Shown here one piece after another: positions 8,235 through 16,082 of a stretch of DNA of 64,000 nucleotides. The position numbers were made by a program, and so were the translations under genes. The notes under the pieces were generated by a model. That model was not told the origin of the DNA and did not search any database. It worked only from the letters and a program-made list of their open reading frames with translations. Location of the stretch: NCBI RefSeq assembly GCF_001613145.1, contig NZ_BDBU01000049.1, forward strand, positions 1 through 64,000, in the 5' to 3' direction. Positions within the stretch are counted from its first letter, which is position 1, and every line of letters starts with the position of its first letter. Origin of the DNA: Nocardia jejuensis NBRC 103114. GTDB taxonomy: Bacteria > Actinomycetota > Actinomycetes > Mycobacteriales > Mycobacteriaceae.

Positions 8235-9380
8235 TCAGGCGGGCGTGCGGCGCAGGCGGTCGGCCAGCCACAGAACGGTCCCGTAACCGAAGGCCGCATC
8301 GGCATTGGAGACCATCGCCGAGGCCGGGAAGACGATGGCGTGACGCAGACCCGCCTCGGCGAGAGCGCGCAGCCGAGCCAGAACCTCTGCGGGAGAACCG
8401 ATTACGAGCCACTCGTGCAGCACCTCGTCGGGAACCTCCGCGATGGCGGCCAGCACCTCGGCTCTGGTCAGCTGATGCGGCATCAGGTCGATGAGGCCCC
8501 GGAAGTCCTCTCCGAAAGGATGTTTCGCCCCGCACCGGGTCCAGACGGCGCCCGGGGCGAACAGGCCCAGATAGCGCACGCCGGGCGCGGCGAGGAGTTT
8601 CTTGATTCCGGCGGGGGTGCGGGCGGTGAGGAACGAGACCATCTGCGCGGGCACGATCGAGTCGGGATCTCGCCCGGCCGCCCGGGCGGCGGCGTGCACG
8701 ACACCGAGCCGCCGTTCGTATTCGTCCGGCGATTGCGACTCCCAGGGGTACCAGCCGTCGGCGTAGCGGCCGGTGAGTTCGAGCATGCGGGGACCGTGTG
8801 CCCCGATCCAGATCTGGGGCAGGCGCCCGGGCGGGGCGGTGAGATCCATTGGGCCACGGTCTATCCGGTAGTACTTTCCGGAGAAATCGATGGGTTCGGT
8901 CGAGGTCAGGGCGATGCGCAGGATCTGCAGGGCCTCTTCCAGACGGGAGACCGGCCGATCCCAGGCGAAGCCGTACGGCTCGAGGTTCTCCCGTTCGCCG
9001 GAACCGATTCCGAGGATGGGCGGCGACTTCGTCATATGCGACAGGGTCAGGAACGTCTGCGCCAGCAGGATCGGGTGGCGGCGAATGGGATCGGTGGCAC
9101 CGACACCCAATTGCACCCGCCCCGCGCTCGCGGCCAGATGCGCCAGCAGTGGGGCGAAGTCGAACTGCTCGTCGGGGCTGCGAACGGTTTTGGCCTGGAT
9201 ACTGAACTCGGCGTCCCAGGCCGCGCGGGGGAACACCCCGATCAGGTGGTCGGTGGCCAGAACCGAATCCAGCCGCCCGAGTTTGGCCATTCGCGCCACT
9301 AGACGGGCCGCTCCCAGTGGCGGATTGACGCCCGCCATGGTGCCGACGGCGAAGGATTTCTGATTACGCGAGTCCGACAC
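8235..9380 (-). CDS. LLM-class flavin/F420-dependent oxidoreductase
   Basis: A 381-residue luciferase-like TIM-barrel enzyme. Recognisable parts are the N-terminal HLIGVFPRAAW segment, the GVGATDPIRRHPILLAQTFL strand-helix (about 105-125), ILGIGSGERENLEPYGF (about 135-150), and the PQIWIGAHGPRMLELTGRYADGWYP block (about 205-230) typical of F420-dependent members such as the methylene-tetrahydromethanopterin reductase-like group. It would transfer hydride between reduced F420 (or FMN) and an unknown substrate. I chose GTG 9380, which has AGGAG 6 nt upstream; a GTG eight codons earlier would place that ribosome binding site inside the coding region. It lies 93 nt downstream of the serine hydrolase gene on the same strand, with its own probable promoter. 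Confidence 0.85.
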   Translation of the reverse strand: MSDSRNQKSFAVGTMAGVNPPLGAARLVARMAKLGRLDSVLATDHLIGVFPRAAWDAEFSIQAKTVRSPDEQFDFAPLLAHLAASAGRVQLGVGATDPIRRHPILLAQTFLTLSHMTKSPPILGIGSGERENLEPYGFAWDRPVSRLEEALQILRIALTSTEPIDFSGKYYRIDRGPMDLTAPPGRLPQIWIGAHGPRMLELTGRYADGWYPWESQSPDEYERRLGVVHAAARAAGRDPDSIVPAQMVSFLTARTPAGIKKLLAAPGVRYLGLFAPGAVWTRCGAKHPFGEDFRGLIDLMPHQLTRAEVLAAIAEVPDEVLHEWLVIGSPAEVLARLRALAEAGLRHAIVFPASAMVSNADAAFGYGTVLWLADRLRRTPA

Positions 9381-9386
9381 GGTGGT

Positions 9387-9391
9387 CTCCT
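9387..9391 (-). promoter_or_regulatory. Ribosome binding site AGGAG deciding the LLM oxidoreductase start
   Basis: AGGAG on the minus strand with a 6-nt spacer to GTG 9380 supports this start over the GTG at 9404. Confidence 0.55.
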
Positions 9392-9406
9392 CTCGACGGG
9401 ACACCC

Positions 9407-9429
9407 GGTGCGGGGCCGCACCGATTATC
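9407..9429 (-). promoter_or_regulatory. Possible promoter with palindrome at the transcription start (LLM gene)
   Basis: On the minus strand a -10-like GATAAT (9424-9429) is followed directly by a 16-nt near-perfect palindrome (9407-9422, arms GGTGCGG/CCGCACC) that would cover the transcription start. No good -35 box is present. The arrangement is that expected of a repressor operator, but a small leader hairpin explains it equally well. Confidence 0.35.
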
Positions 9430-9473
9430 CCGTCGAGTCACCGACCGCGTCCGGCGAACGCGAGCATTCCCCC

Positions 9474-10712
9474 TCAGGCCGCGCCCCGGGCGCGACGCTC
9501 GGTCTCCCCCGCCGGGAGCCGGGCGGCACGCAGGATCAGGTGCAGCAGCGGCACCAGCACGGTCATGTCGATTGCGCTCCAGCCCAGCGACATTCGGTTG
9601 TGCACGAAGCCCACCGAGACTCCGGATCCGGGATCGGCCCAGCCCGCCGAGCCGAACGCGCCGAGGTGACCGTAGCCGCGCGGCGCGTGCGGAGAGGGGA
9701 AGCTGTGGTAGCCCAGATGCCAGAACGGGACGATCAGCGCGCGGTCGAGTTGGTAGGTGCGAATGCGCTCGAGTTCGGTGACCGTCCGCGCCGAGAGGTA
9801 GCGCCGGCCGTCCACCATGCCGCCGCATGCCAGGGCGCTGTACATCTTGGCGAGCGCGTCGGCGGTGCAGACGGCGTTGCCCGCGGGCAGCGCGGTGTCC
9901 AGGATCGGCGGCCGCTCGCCACGGAAGATGGCCTCCAGGCCGGGCAGATAGATGGATGCCAGCGGTGCGCGCACCGTGCGCAGCAGGCGCAGCACCCGAT
10001 CGGCGACCGGCCCCGGAATACTGCGGTCGGCAAGGGTTTTCACCGAGCCGACCAGGTCCGCGGCGAGGGTGGGCGAGCCCGCGGGCGGGCGGCCCAGATG
10101 GATGCCGTCGACGCCCAGCGGTTCCGCGACCTCGGTGCGGTAGAGCTCGGCCATATCCCGACCGGTCACAGCCCGGGCCACACCGGCCATCAACCAGCCG
10201 ATGGTGAGCGCGTGGTAGATCGGCTTGCCCAGTAGATGATCCGGCTTCGCCGCGGCCAGCCGCTCCTCCATGAGCCGGTGATCGAGCACCTCACCCAGGT
10301 TCGCCGCCGGGAGCGCCGACAGGCCCGCACGGTGACTCAGCAACTGGGTCACGGTGATTCGGCTCTTGCCGTTCGCGGCGAATTCCGGCCAGTATTCCGC
10401 GACCGGCGCGGCGTAGTCGAGCATCCCGCGATCGGCCAGCCGATGCAGGACCGTCGCCGAAATGCCCTTGGACGCCGAGTAGATCATCGTTCCGGTATCG
10501 CGGGTCCACGGCGTACCCGCCGCGTCGGCGGAACCGGCCCAGACATCGACGACCGGTTCACCCCGCAGATACACCGACAGCGCACCCCCGTTTCCGGTCC
10601 GCTCGGCAAAGATCCTCGCGAAAGTCTTGACAGCGGAATCGAATCGCGGGTCCGAGGACCCACTCACCCCGACCGGAAGACCGTCGACGGTGACGGCTCT
10701 AGATGCGTTCAT
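9474..10712 (-). CDS. Serine hydrolase, beta-lactamase/esterase (class C) family
   Basis: A 412-residue enzyme of the EstB/LipD-like beta-lactamase-fold esterases. The nucleophile motif SxxK is SASK at 79-82. The second motif is Tyr166 in YHALTIGW, characteristic of this esterase group rather than of true beta-lactamases. LLSHRAGL (about 124-131) is the usual conserved segment between them. No signal peptide is evident, so it is probably cytoplasmic. The ATG start has no ribosome binding site, but a promoter places the transcription start at or beside it, so it is likely leaderless. It is divergent from the coiled-coil gene. The substrate is unknown; ester hydrolysis or transacylation is expected. 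Confidence 0.85.
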   Translation of the reverse strand: MNASRAVTVDGLPVGVSGSSDPRFDSAVKTFARIFAERTGNGGALSVYLRGEPVVDVWAGSADAAGTPWTRDTGTMIYSASKGISATVLHRLADRGMLDYAAPVAEYWPEFAANGKSRITVTQLLSHRAGLSALPAANLGEVLDHRLMEERLAAAKPDHLLGKPIYHALTIGWLMAGVARAVTGRDMAELYRTEVAEPLGVDGIHLGRPPAGSPTLAADLVGSVKTLADRSIPGPVADRVLRLLRTVRAPLASIYLPGLEAIFRGERPPILDTALPAGNAVCTADALAKMYSALACGGMVDGRRYLSARTVTELERIRTYQLDRALIVPFWHLGYHSFPSPHAPRGYGHLGAFGSAGWADPGSGVSVGFVHNRMSLGWSAIDMTVLVPLLHLILRAARLPAGETERRARGAA

Positions 10713-10718
10713 TTACCA

Positions 10719-10747
10719 ACAGTAGCGGCGGAACCACACCGAAACAA
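10719..10747 (-). promoter_or_regulatory. Promoter for a leaderless serine hydrolase mRNA
   Basis: On the minus strand TTGTTT (10742-10747), a 17-nt spacer and TACTGT (10719-10724) form a promoter whose -10 box ends 6 nt before the ATG at 10712. The predicted transcription start therefore coincides with the start codon, matching the absence of a ribosome binding site. Confidence 0.5.
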
Positions 10748-10803
10748 GCATTGTCTGAGACAGAGAGCTTGGAGACTCTGCCCCTTGTAGTCCTGCGCTG
10801 CCT

Positions 10804-10809
10804 TACAGT
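10804..10809 (+). promoter_or_regulatory. -10 box TACAGT for a leaderless small gene
   Basis: TACAGT ends 7 nt before ATG 10817, so the transcript would begin at or within 1 nt of the start codon. There is no ribosome binding site and no clear -35 box at normal spacing. Confidence 0.4.
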
Positions 10810-10816
10810 CAAGCCC

Positions 10817-11023
10817 ATGTCAACATCTTCGACCGACGTCGATCTCGCCGCCGAACGCGCCCACCTCCGCGAACTCGAGCATGTACTCGATCTGGCGGAG
10901 GGCGCGTACAGCCGCGCGACCAGCGCCGCCGCCCGGGACACCATGGAGCGACGAATCGACAAGCTGGGCCTCGACATCGAGGCGGTTCACGCGCGGATCG
11001 CCGCCGCCGAGTCCAGGCTGTGA
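10817..11023 (+). CDS. Small coiled-coil hypothetical protein
   Basis: A 68-residue charged protein made almost wholly of heptad-like helix: AAERAHLRELEHVLDLAEGA, then a second helix carrying MERRIDKLGLDIEAVHARIAA. It should form a short antiparallel helical hairpin or dimer. No known family is recognised. The frame is open further upstream, but the ATG at 10817 sits just after a -10 box and gives a natural protein start (MSTSSTDVD). It is divergent from the serine hydrolase gene, with 104 nt between the two starts. That it is a gene rests on codon bias and the promoter only; the function is unknown. Confidence 0.5.
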   Translation: MSTSSTDVDLAAERAHLRELEHVLDLAEGAYSRATSAAARDTMERRIDKLGLDIEAVHARIAAAESRL

Positions 11024-11355
11024 ACTAGCCGAGTTCGGCTCCGCGCCATTCGGCGCATTCGCACCGGAAACCCTGTGAGTGTTTTTCTGTGTCGCCGAAT
11101 AACATTCATGTTTTCCGTCAATTTACCGTGCGTGTCGAGCGAGGACGACCATTCGCCGCGCCATAGGCACTACACTCGAGCCGTATCTTCGATGATGGAA
11201 GATCAGTCGGCCGAGAACAGTCAGACGAACCGGCTTCAGCGCCCGTGCCGCGATGCATGGAAATCCACTGAACAATCGGGGTGCCTCCGTACCCGACTTC
11301 CGCGGATGTGCGCGTGACTCGGATCGGGGATCCCGGCATATGCCAAGGGGATCAG
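11024..11355. other. Intergenic region before the WS/DGAT-type gene
   Basis: No convincing gene in 332 nt. Directly after the stop of the small gene lie two tiny hairpins (AGCCG/CGGCT and GCGCC/GGCGC), too short to call a terminator. From about 11085 to 11135 the composition becomes distinctly AT-rich for this genome and includes a -10-like TAACAT (11100-11105) without a -35 partner, the likeliest place for the promoter of the acyltransferase gene, which would then have a leader of about 250 nt. Confidence 0.35.
11345..11350 (+). promoter_or_regulatory. Ribosome binding site AAGGGG deciding the acyltransferase start
   Basis: AAGGGG with a 5-nt spacer precedes ATG 11356. The longer open frame from GTG 11281 has no such site. 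Confidence 0.55.
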
Positions 11356-12858
11356 ATGACTATCTCGGATACCGCACCGGTGCGAGTGACGATCCGTACC
11401 ACCACCCACGGCGAGGTGTACGCCGCCGGGCGAATGACCAAGACCCGCACGGCGACTCCCGCCGTGACCATGCTGGTGTCGGGCGACTCCGGCCCGACGC
11501 GGCAGCTCAGTTCGCTCGATGTCCAACTGCTGGACAATGAAACACCGGCCACGCCGATGAGCATCGGTGGCGTGGTGATGCTCCAGCCCGAGGACGCCCC
11601 GCTCACCCTCGGCGCGCTACGCCGCTTGTTCGCGAGCCGCCTGCACATGATCGCCCCGCTGCGGTGGCGATTGCGCACCGTGCCACTGGGGTTGGATCTG
11701 CCGTACTGGGACGACAGCGCGTCGATCGATCTCGGCTTCCACGTTCGGGAGACGATGTTTCCCGACGGCGCGAGCGATCAGGATCTGGCGGATCTCGTCG
11801 CCCGACTACATTCCTCACCGCTGGATCGCGATCGGCCCCTGTGGGAATGCCATCTCGTCACCGGGCTGTCCGGTGGTCGCCAAGCCCTGTACATGAAGGT
11901 GCATCACGCACTGATCGACGGCTTGTCCGCCGCCGAGATCATGGCCGCGATCTGCGACATCGTCCCCGATGCGACGCCACTGCCCGCACCGGTGCGGGGC
12001 GTCCGGCTCAACCGGACCCCGGAGCTGCCCGAGATGCTGGCCCGCAGCGCGGTGAACGGCATCGAGCGCCAAAGGAATCGGATTCGCGCGCTGGCGAGCT
12101 CAGGTCCGGCGTTGCTGCGGACACTGCCCGAGCTGTTCAAGAAGCATCCGGACGTGCCCTTCAACCGGACCAACACCGCCGGGCGGAGCCTGGCGTTCGC
12201 CTCGGTGCCGCTCGCGGACGTCAAGCTCGTCAAGCAGAGCGTCGGCGGAACCGTCAACGACGTGGTGATGACGCTGTGCACCGCGGCGCTGCGGCGATGG
12301 CTGCTGGCACACGACCTGCCCGCGGACCGGTCACTGGTCGCCGCGGTGCCGGTCTCGGTGCGCACGCCCGAGCAACTCGGCACCGCCGGCAATCAGTTCT
12401 CGATCATGTTCTGCGATCTGCCCGTGGACGAGTCCGAGCCGCGGCGGCGACTGAATCGGTTGCACGACGGGCTCATCGAGGCGAAGGAGCGATTCCAGAC
12501 CGCGCCCTCGACCATGATGCACGAGGCCACCGGAATGCTGACGCCGCTGTTGAACGGGGCGCCCACGCGTGTCGCCCTGCGCGCGGCCGCCGCTGTCCTG
12601 CCGTTCGCCAATACCATCGTGTCGAATGTTCCCGGTCCGCAGATTCCGCTGTATGTAGCGGGAATTCGGGTAACGGCGAGTTATCCGGTTTCGTTGCTGA
12701 CCGACCTTTCGGGCGGGCTCAATATCACGGTCATGTCCTATGACGGCCATTTGGATTTCGGCATTCTCGCCTGCGCCGATTCGATTCCGGATGTCGGGAC
12801 CATCGGCGAATATCTGGTCGAGGCGCTGGAGGAGTTGCTCGCGGGTATCCGCGCCTGA
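11356..12858 (+). CDS. WS/DGAT-type O-acyltransferase (wax ester synthase / diacylglycerol acyltransferase family)
   Basis: A 500-residue acyltransferase of the condensation-domain-like fold. The catalytic motif HHALIDG is at 183-189 (HHxxxDG). PLWECHLVTGL before it, NDVVMTLCTAALRRWL in the second half and the SNVPGP motif near the C terminus are family hallmarks. Members transfer acyl groups from CoA to fatty alcohols, diacylglycerol or other hydroxyls at the membrane and are abundant in Nocardia, Rhodococcus and Mycobacterium. The family core usually begins a few residues before the ...LDxQLLDNETPATPMxIGG-like segment seen at about 54-72, so there is an N-terminal extension of about 45 residues; a shorter start is possible. 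It converges on the NmrA-like gene (14-nt gap). It may serve storage lipid synthesis or, speculatively, acylate the polyketide. Confidence 0.88.
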   Translation: MTISDTAPVRVTIRTTTHGEVYAAGRMTKTRTATPAVTMLVSGDSGPTRQLSSLDVQLLDNETPATPMSIGGVVMLQPEDAPLTLGALRRLFASRLHMIAPLRWRLRTVPLGLDLPYWDDSASIDLGFHVRETMFPDGASDQDLADLVARLHSSPLDRDRPLWECHLVTGLSGGRQALYMKVHHALIDGLSAAEIMAAICDIVPDATPLPAPVRGVRLNRTPELPEMLARSAVNGIERQRNRIRALASSGPALLRTLPELFKKHPDVPFNRTNTAGRSLAFASVPLADVKLVKQSVGGTVNDVVMTLCTAALRRWLLAHDLPADRSLVAAVPVSVRTPEQLGTAGNQFSIMFCDLPVDESEPRRRLNRLHDGLIEAKERFQTAPSTMMHEATGMLTPLLNGAPTRVALRAAAAVLPFANTIVSNVPGPQIPLYVAGIRVTASYPVSLLTDLSGGLNITVMSYDGHLDFGILACADSIPDVGTIGEYLVEALEELLAGIRA

Positions 12859-12872
12859 CTCGCGGGGTCGGA

Positions 12873-13721
12873 TTACCCGGGATCGACGAAATCGCGCAGG
12901 GTGCGTGGCGGGCGGCCGGTGAATTCCTCGATGGATTCGGTGACCCGGAACAGTTCGTGGCCGGAACCGATGGCGGCGAACATGGTCCACAGGTGGGTGA
13001 GGTGCTCCACCACGACGTCGTCGCGGTACCGGGCCATCGCCGAGGCGGCCCATTCCTCGGGATCGACGTTCACGTAGGGGACGTCGAATATCGCGGCCGC
13101 CTCGCCGACGGTCATGATCTCGCCCGCCAGCCACTGCACGGGCGCGACAGGCGTGTCGGCGCACAGGACACCGGCGCCCACGTCGGCCACGTCCGCACCC
13201 GCGATCAGGGGCAGGACCGTATCGGGGGATCCGAGCGGGAGCCGGAGTTCGCCGGTATCCCCGATGGCCACTCGAAGGTTCTCGAAGAAGACGGCGGCCC
13301 GCAGGTGGACCGCGCCGATACCGGCGCGGTCCAGCAGTTGCTCGGCCACCCAGTGCCGTCGCATGTGCGGGGTGCCCGCCTGCGGGTCGGAGCCCAGTTG
13401 GGAGACCGCGACCACGCGTTCCAGCCCGGACTGGTGGGCCACGGCGGCGAAAACCGCTGCGGCGTCGAGCATTCCGGCGGCGACCGGGTAGGTGAAGTAC
13501 GCGCGCCGGACGTCCTGCAGAGCCGGGGTGACCGCTCGGATCTCGCGCAGGTCGCCCAGCGCGATCTCCGCGCCGAGGTCCTTCAGTTCGGCGGCACGGG
13601 CATCGTCGCCGCGCACGAAGGCGCGGACCGGCAGGCCCGCACGCAGTAGGGTTTCGGCGACTCGGCGACCGGTGCCGCCCTGGGTTCCACCGGCCGCGCC
13701 GGTGACGAGGATGGGGGTCAT
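12873..13721 (-). CDS. NmrA-like NAD(P)-binding reductase
   Basis: A 282-residue atypical short-chain dehydrogenase. The N-terminal ILVTGAAGGTQGGTGRRVAE contains a glycine-rich NAD(P)-binding turn of the NmrA type, then ALGDL (about 55-59) at the end of a core strand, and AYFTYPV and VVAVSQLGSD in later strands. NmrA relatives are either NADPH-dependent reductases or redox sensors that lack catalysis; here the SDR YxxxK pair is not evident, so catalysis is uncertain. I chose ATG 13721, with GAGG 9 nt upstream, over a GTG five codons earlier. The start follows the stop of the saccharopine-dehydrogenase-like gene by 11 nt, so the two are one operon. Confidence 0.8.
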   Translation of the reverse strand: MTPILVTGAAGGTQGGTGRRVAETLLRAGLPVRAFVRGDDARAAELKDLGAEIALGDLREIRAVTPALQDVRRAYFTYPVAAGMLDAAAVFAAVAHQSGLERVVAVSQLGSDPQAGTPHMRRHWVAEQLLDRAGIGAVHLRAAVFFENLRVAIGDTGELRLPLGSPDTVLPLIAGADVADVGAGVLCADTPVAPVQWLAGEIMTVGEAAAIFDVPYVNVDPEEWAASAMARYRDDVVVEHLTHLWTMFAAIGSGHELFRVTESIEEFTGRPPRTLRDFVDPG

Positions 13722-13732
13722 CTCGGTGTTCC

Positions 13733-14737
13733 TCACGCCGTGGCGGGCAGGTCGAGGGTGAACGCGCCGCGCTCGGCGAGCGTGCTCAGGAACTCGACGG
13801 GGTCGAAAACCTCACCGGGACTTGACACTCCCGCCTTGGCCGCGCCCTCGGTGAGCCGGATGGCCGCCTCCACCGAGGCCAGGGCGGCGGCCGACCACAG
13901 GTCGCGGCCGTGCAGGTACCCGGCCGTCGACGCGGGACCGGCGAGAATCTGTGCGGCGATGGTGAATTCGCTGGCGGACCGGGCGGCGGGGTCCACCTTT
14001 TCGCTGGTGAACGCCTGATCCTCTTCGAAAGTGCGGGTGGTGAGCTGTGCTTCGACCGCCCTGGTCCGGGTGTGGCGAGGCACGGTGACGGCTTCGGGGA
14101 ACGGCACCGGGGCGATCATGGGGCGCGGGCCGACGGGCGGAGGGAAGGCAAACACCGCTTGACGGGGTTCGACGAAACCGTACTTCGGTTCGCCGTCGGC
14201 ATAGCCGATCCGGTCGGTACCGGCGAACAGCAGGCCGGCGGTCTCGACCGCGCCGTGGGTCATCATCCAGTTGTGCACGTGGTAAGCCACTGTCACACGG
14301 TCGATTTCGGCAATGCCGCGCGCGCTCGCGCCCGCGAGCAGGTCACCGAGGCCGCCGTAGAAGCTGACGCTGGGCACCATGGCGATCCCGGCGCGCTGAG
14401 CCTTGTCCTGGAAGGTGTCGAACAGCAGTTTCACCGGATGAACTTCGACGGAATGATCGACGTAGTGCGCACCGCCTTCGACGGCGGCGGTGGCGACCGG
14501 CAGGCCGGTGACGGTGAAAGGTCCCGCGCAGTGGACGATCACGTCGGCGGCCTCGGCGAGGGCGCGCAGGGCCGCGGGGTCGTCCACGGCGGCGGGCAGA
14601 ATCGGCCCGGTGCCCAAGGCTGCCAGGGCAACTGGATCCCGGCCGGAGAGCAGGACCTGCTTACCGCGGGCGAGGAGGTCGGCGGTGACGAGGCGGCCGG
14701 TATGACCGGTGGCCCCGTAGACGGCGAATACGGTCAT
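13733..14737 (-). CDS. Saccharopine-dehydrogenase-like NAD(P)-dependent reductase
   Basis: A 334-residue protein of the saccharopine dehydrogenase NADP-binding family, which in mycolata includes trans-acting enoyl reductases of polyketide lipids. The N-terminal FAVYGATGHTGRLV (residues 3-16) is the nucleotide-binding turn, followed by VLLSGRDPVALAALG (about 29-43) and DVIVHCAGPF (about 70-79). The later part (AGASARGIAEIDRVTVAYHV, LTEGAAKAG) is the mixed substrate-binding region. At 334 residues it is shorter than the roughly 410 residues of trans-acting enoyl reductases. It is upstream of and coupled to the NmrA-like gene and 100 nt downstream of the thioester reductase gene. It could reduce a polyketide or acyl intermediate; this is inferred from context only. 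Confidence 0.75.
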   Translation of the reverse strand: MTVFAVYGATGHTGRLVTADLLARGKQVLLSGRDPVALAALGTGPILPAAVDDPAALRALAEAADVIVHCAGPFTVTGLPVATAAVEGGAHYVDHSVEVHPVKLLFDTFQDKAQRAGIAMVPSVSFYGGLGDLLAGASARGIAEIDRVTVAYHVHNWMMTHGAVETAGLLFAGTDRIGYADGEPKYGFVEPRQAVFAFPPPVGPRPMIAPVPFPEAVTVPRHTRTRAVEAQLTTRTFEEDQAFTSEKVDPAARSASEFTIAAQILAGPASTAGYLHGRDLWSAAALASVEAAIRLTEGAAKAGVSSPGEVFDPVEFLSTLAERGAFTLDLPATA

Positions 14738-14837
14738 GAGAGATCAACTCTTTTGAATCGACGGACAATGGGAACGTCTGTCGAATCAGGGTAGGCCCGA
14801 GCACCGACAGAAAATCCTCGCCGGAGCCGGGAACCGC

Positions 14838-16082
14838 TCAGGCGGTGATGCCGCAGGCGGTGGGGGTCGGCAGGAACCCCACCTCCGTCAAGTAGTCGAT
14901 GTGGCGGTCGATCAGGTCGAGAGTCATCGGGGGGCAGGCGATTCCGGAGTCGGACAGAGCGCCGCGAGCGACGACATCGTCCCACTGGCTCTCGCCCGGG
15001 GTGGCGAGCTGGCTCAGGATCAGGGCACGGGCCATGCCCATATCGGTGAGCGCGGCGGCGGAGAGATCGGCGACGAAGTCCTCGGCAGAGGCGATCTGGA
15101 TCGGAAACCCGTTGGCGCGCAGGCGGTCCAGCACCGCGTGCAGGGGAATGCCGGAGTGGTTGACCAGGTGGTGCACCGGGGCATGGCCGGTGGCCGGGGT
15201 GGGGAGGCCGACCGTGTGCGCGATCGCGGAGGCGACATAGTCCGCGGGAACGAGACTCACGGCCGCGTCGCCGAGGGGCGGGACGACGCCGAGTGTGGCG
15301 ATGGCGCGAATGATGGTCCAGAACGCGTCGTCCGTCCCGGTCGCGCCCGTGGTGGATCCGCCGCAGATCCGGTCGGGGCGGTGAATCACGGCAGGGAGGC
15401 CGCGGGCGGCGGCCTGCGACACCAGCGTCTCCCCCACCCATTTGCTCAGCACGTAGCCGTCGGCGACAGCGGGACGGCTCGGCACCGATTCACGGACGGG
15501 GTTGTGCTCGTGTGCGGCAACGGAAGTCGTGGACACGAAGTGCACGGGCGTCGCACCGCCTCGGCAGGCGAGACGCAGTATCGCGACGGTCCCGCCCACA
15601 TTGGCCGTCCGAAGTCGCCCATAGGGTTCCGCGTGATTGACCCGGGCTCCGTTGTGCACGATCGCATCCGTCGTTTCGGCGAGGCGGTCGTGCTGCGCGG
15701 CGGTGAGGCCGAGCCGCGGCGCGGACAGGTCGCCGGGAATCGCCTCGACGTTCCGCATGATCGATTCGCTCCAGAGTCGATGCCGGCGCAGCGCCGCCTC
15801 GACCCTGCCCTGCGCGGTCACCGGCCCGGAGGCGCGCACCACGCATCGCACCCGGACCCCGAGACGGCTCACCAGCGCGTGCACCAGATACGCGCCGAGG
15901 AACCCACTCGCGCCGGTCAGCAGGACCGTCTCGAGCTCACCCGATCGCCGCGCACCGGGCCGCACGCCCGCATCCAGCACGGCGTCCGCGAGAGCCGCGT
16001 CACCCGGCGGCGACCGGCGCGGATCCGCCCGGAACGGACCGCCCAACTCCTCCAACGACTTCGGGCGAGCCAGCAACCCCAT
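14838..16082 (-). CDS. Free-standing thioester reductase (Lys2/Car-type R domain)
   Basis: A 414-residue NADPH-dependent thioester reductase without an attached adenylation or carrier domain. The Rossmann motif GASGFLG is at 57-63, the catalytic Thr/Ser in FVSTTS at 182-187, and YVLSK gives Tyr210 and Lys214. IVHNGARVNH (141-150) and ANVGGT (160-165) are typical of this family. Such domains release carrier-bound acyl chains as aldehydes or alcohols; a stand-alone copy would act in trans. I chose ATG 16082 (GAGGGGG 9 nt upstream). GTG 16109 is an alternative, because a -10-like TAGCCT (16118-16123) ends 8 nt before it and could give a leaderless message. It heads a three-gene minus-strand block and is divergent from the type II thioesterase. 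Confidence 0.85.
   Translation of the reverse strand: MGLLARPKSLEELGGPFRADPRRSPPGDAALADAVLDAGVRPGARRSGELETVLLTGASGFLGAYLVHALVSRLGVRVRCVVRASGPVTAQGRVEAALRRHRLWSESIMRNVEAIPGDLSAPRLGLTAAQHDRLAETTDAIVHNGARVNHAEPYGRLRTANVGGTVAILRLACRGGATPVHFVSTTSVAAHEHNPVRESVPSRPAVADGYVLSKWVGETLVSQAAARGLPAVIHRPDRICGGSTTGATGTDDAFWTIIRAIATLGVVPPLGDAAVSLVPADYVASAIAHTVGLPTPATGHAPVHHLVNHSGIPLHAVLDRLRANGFPIQIASAEDFVADLSAAALTDMGMARALILSQLATPGESQWDDVVARGALSDSGIACPPMTLDLIDRHIDYLTEVGFLPTPTACGITA

Noticed and set aside
11075..11317. 80-codon open frame between the small gene and the acyltransferase
   Set aside because: No ribosome binding site or domain, and the AT-rich part looks like a promoter region.
11281..11355. Earlier GTG start for the acyltransferase
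   Set aside because: There is no ribosome binding site, and the added residues resemble no family member.
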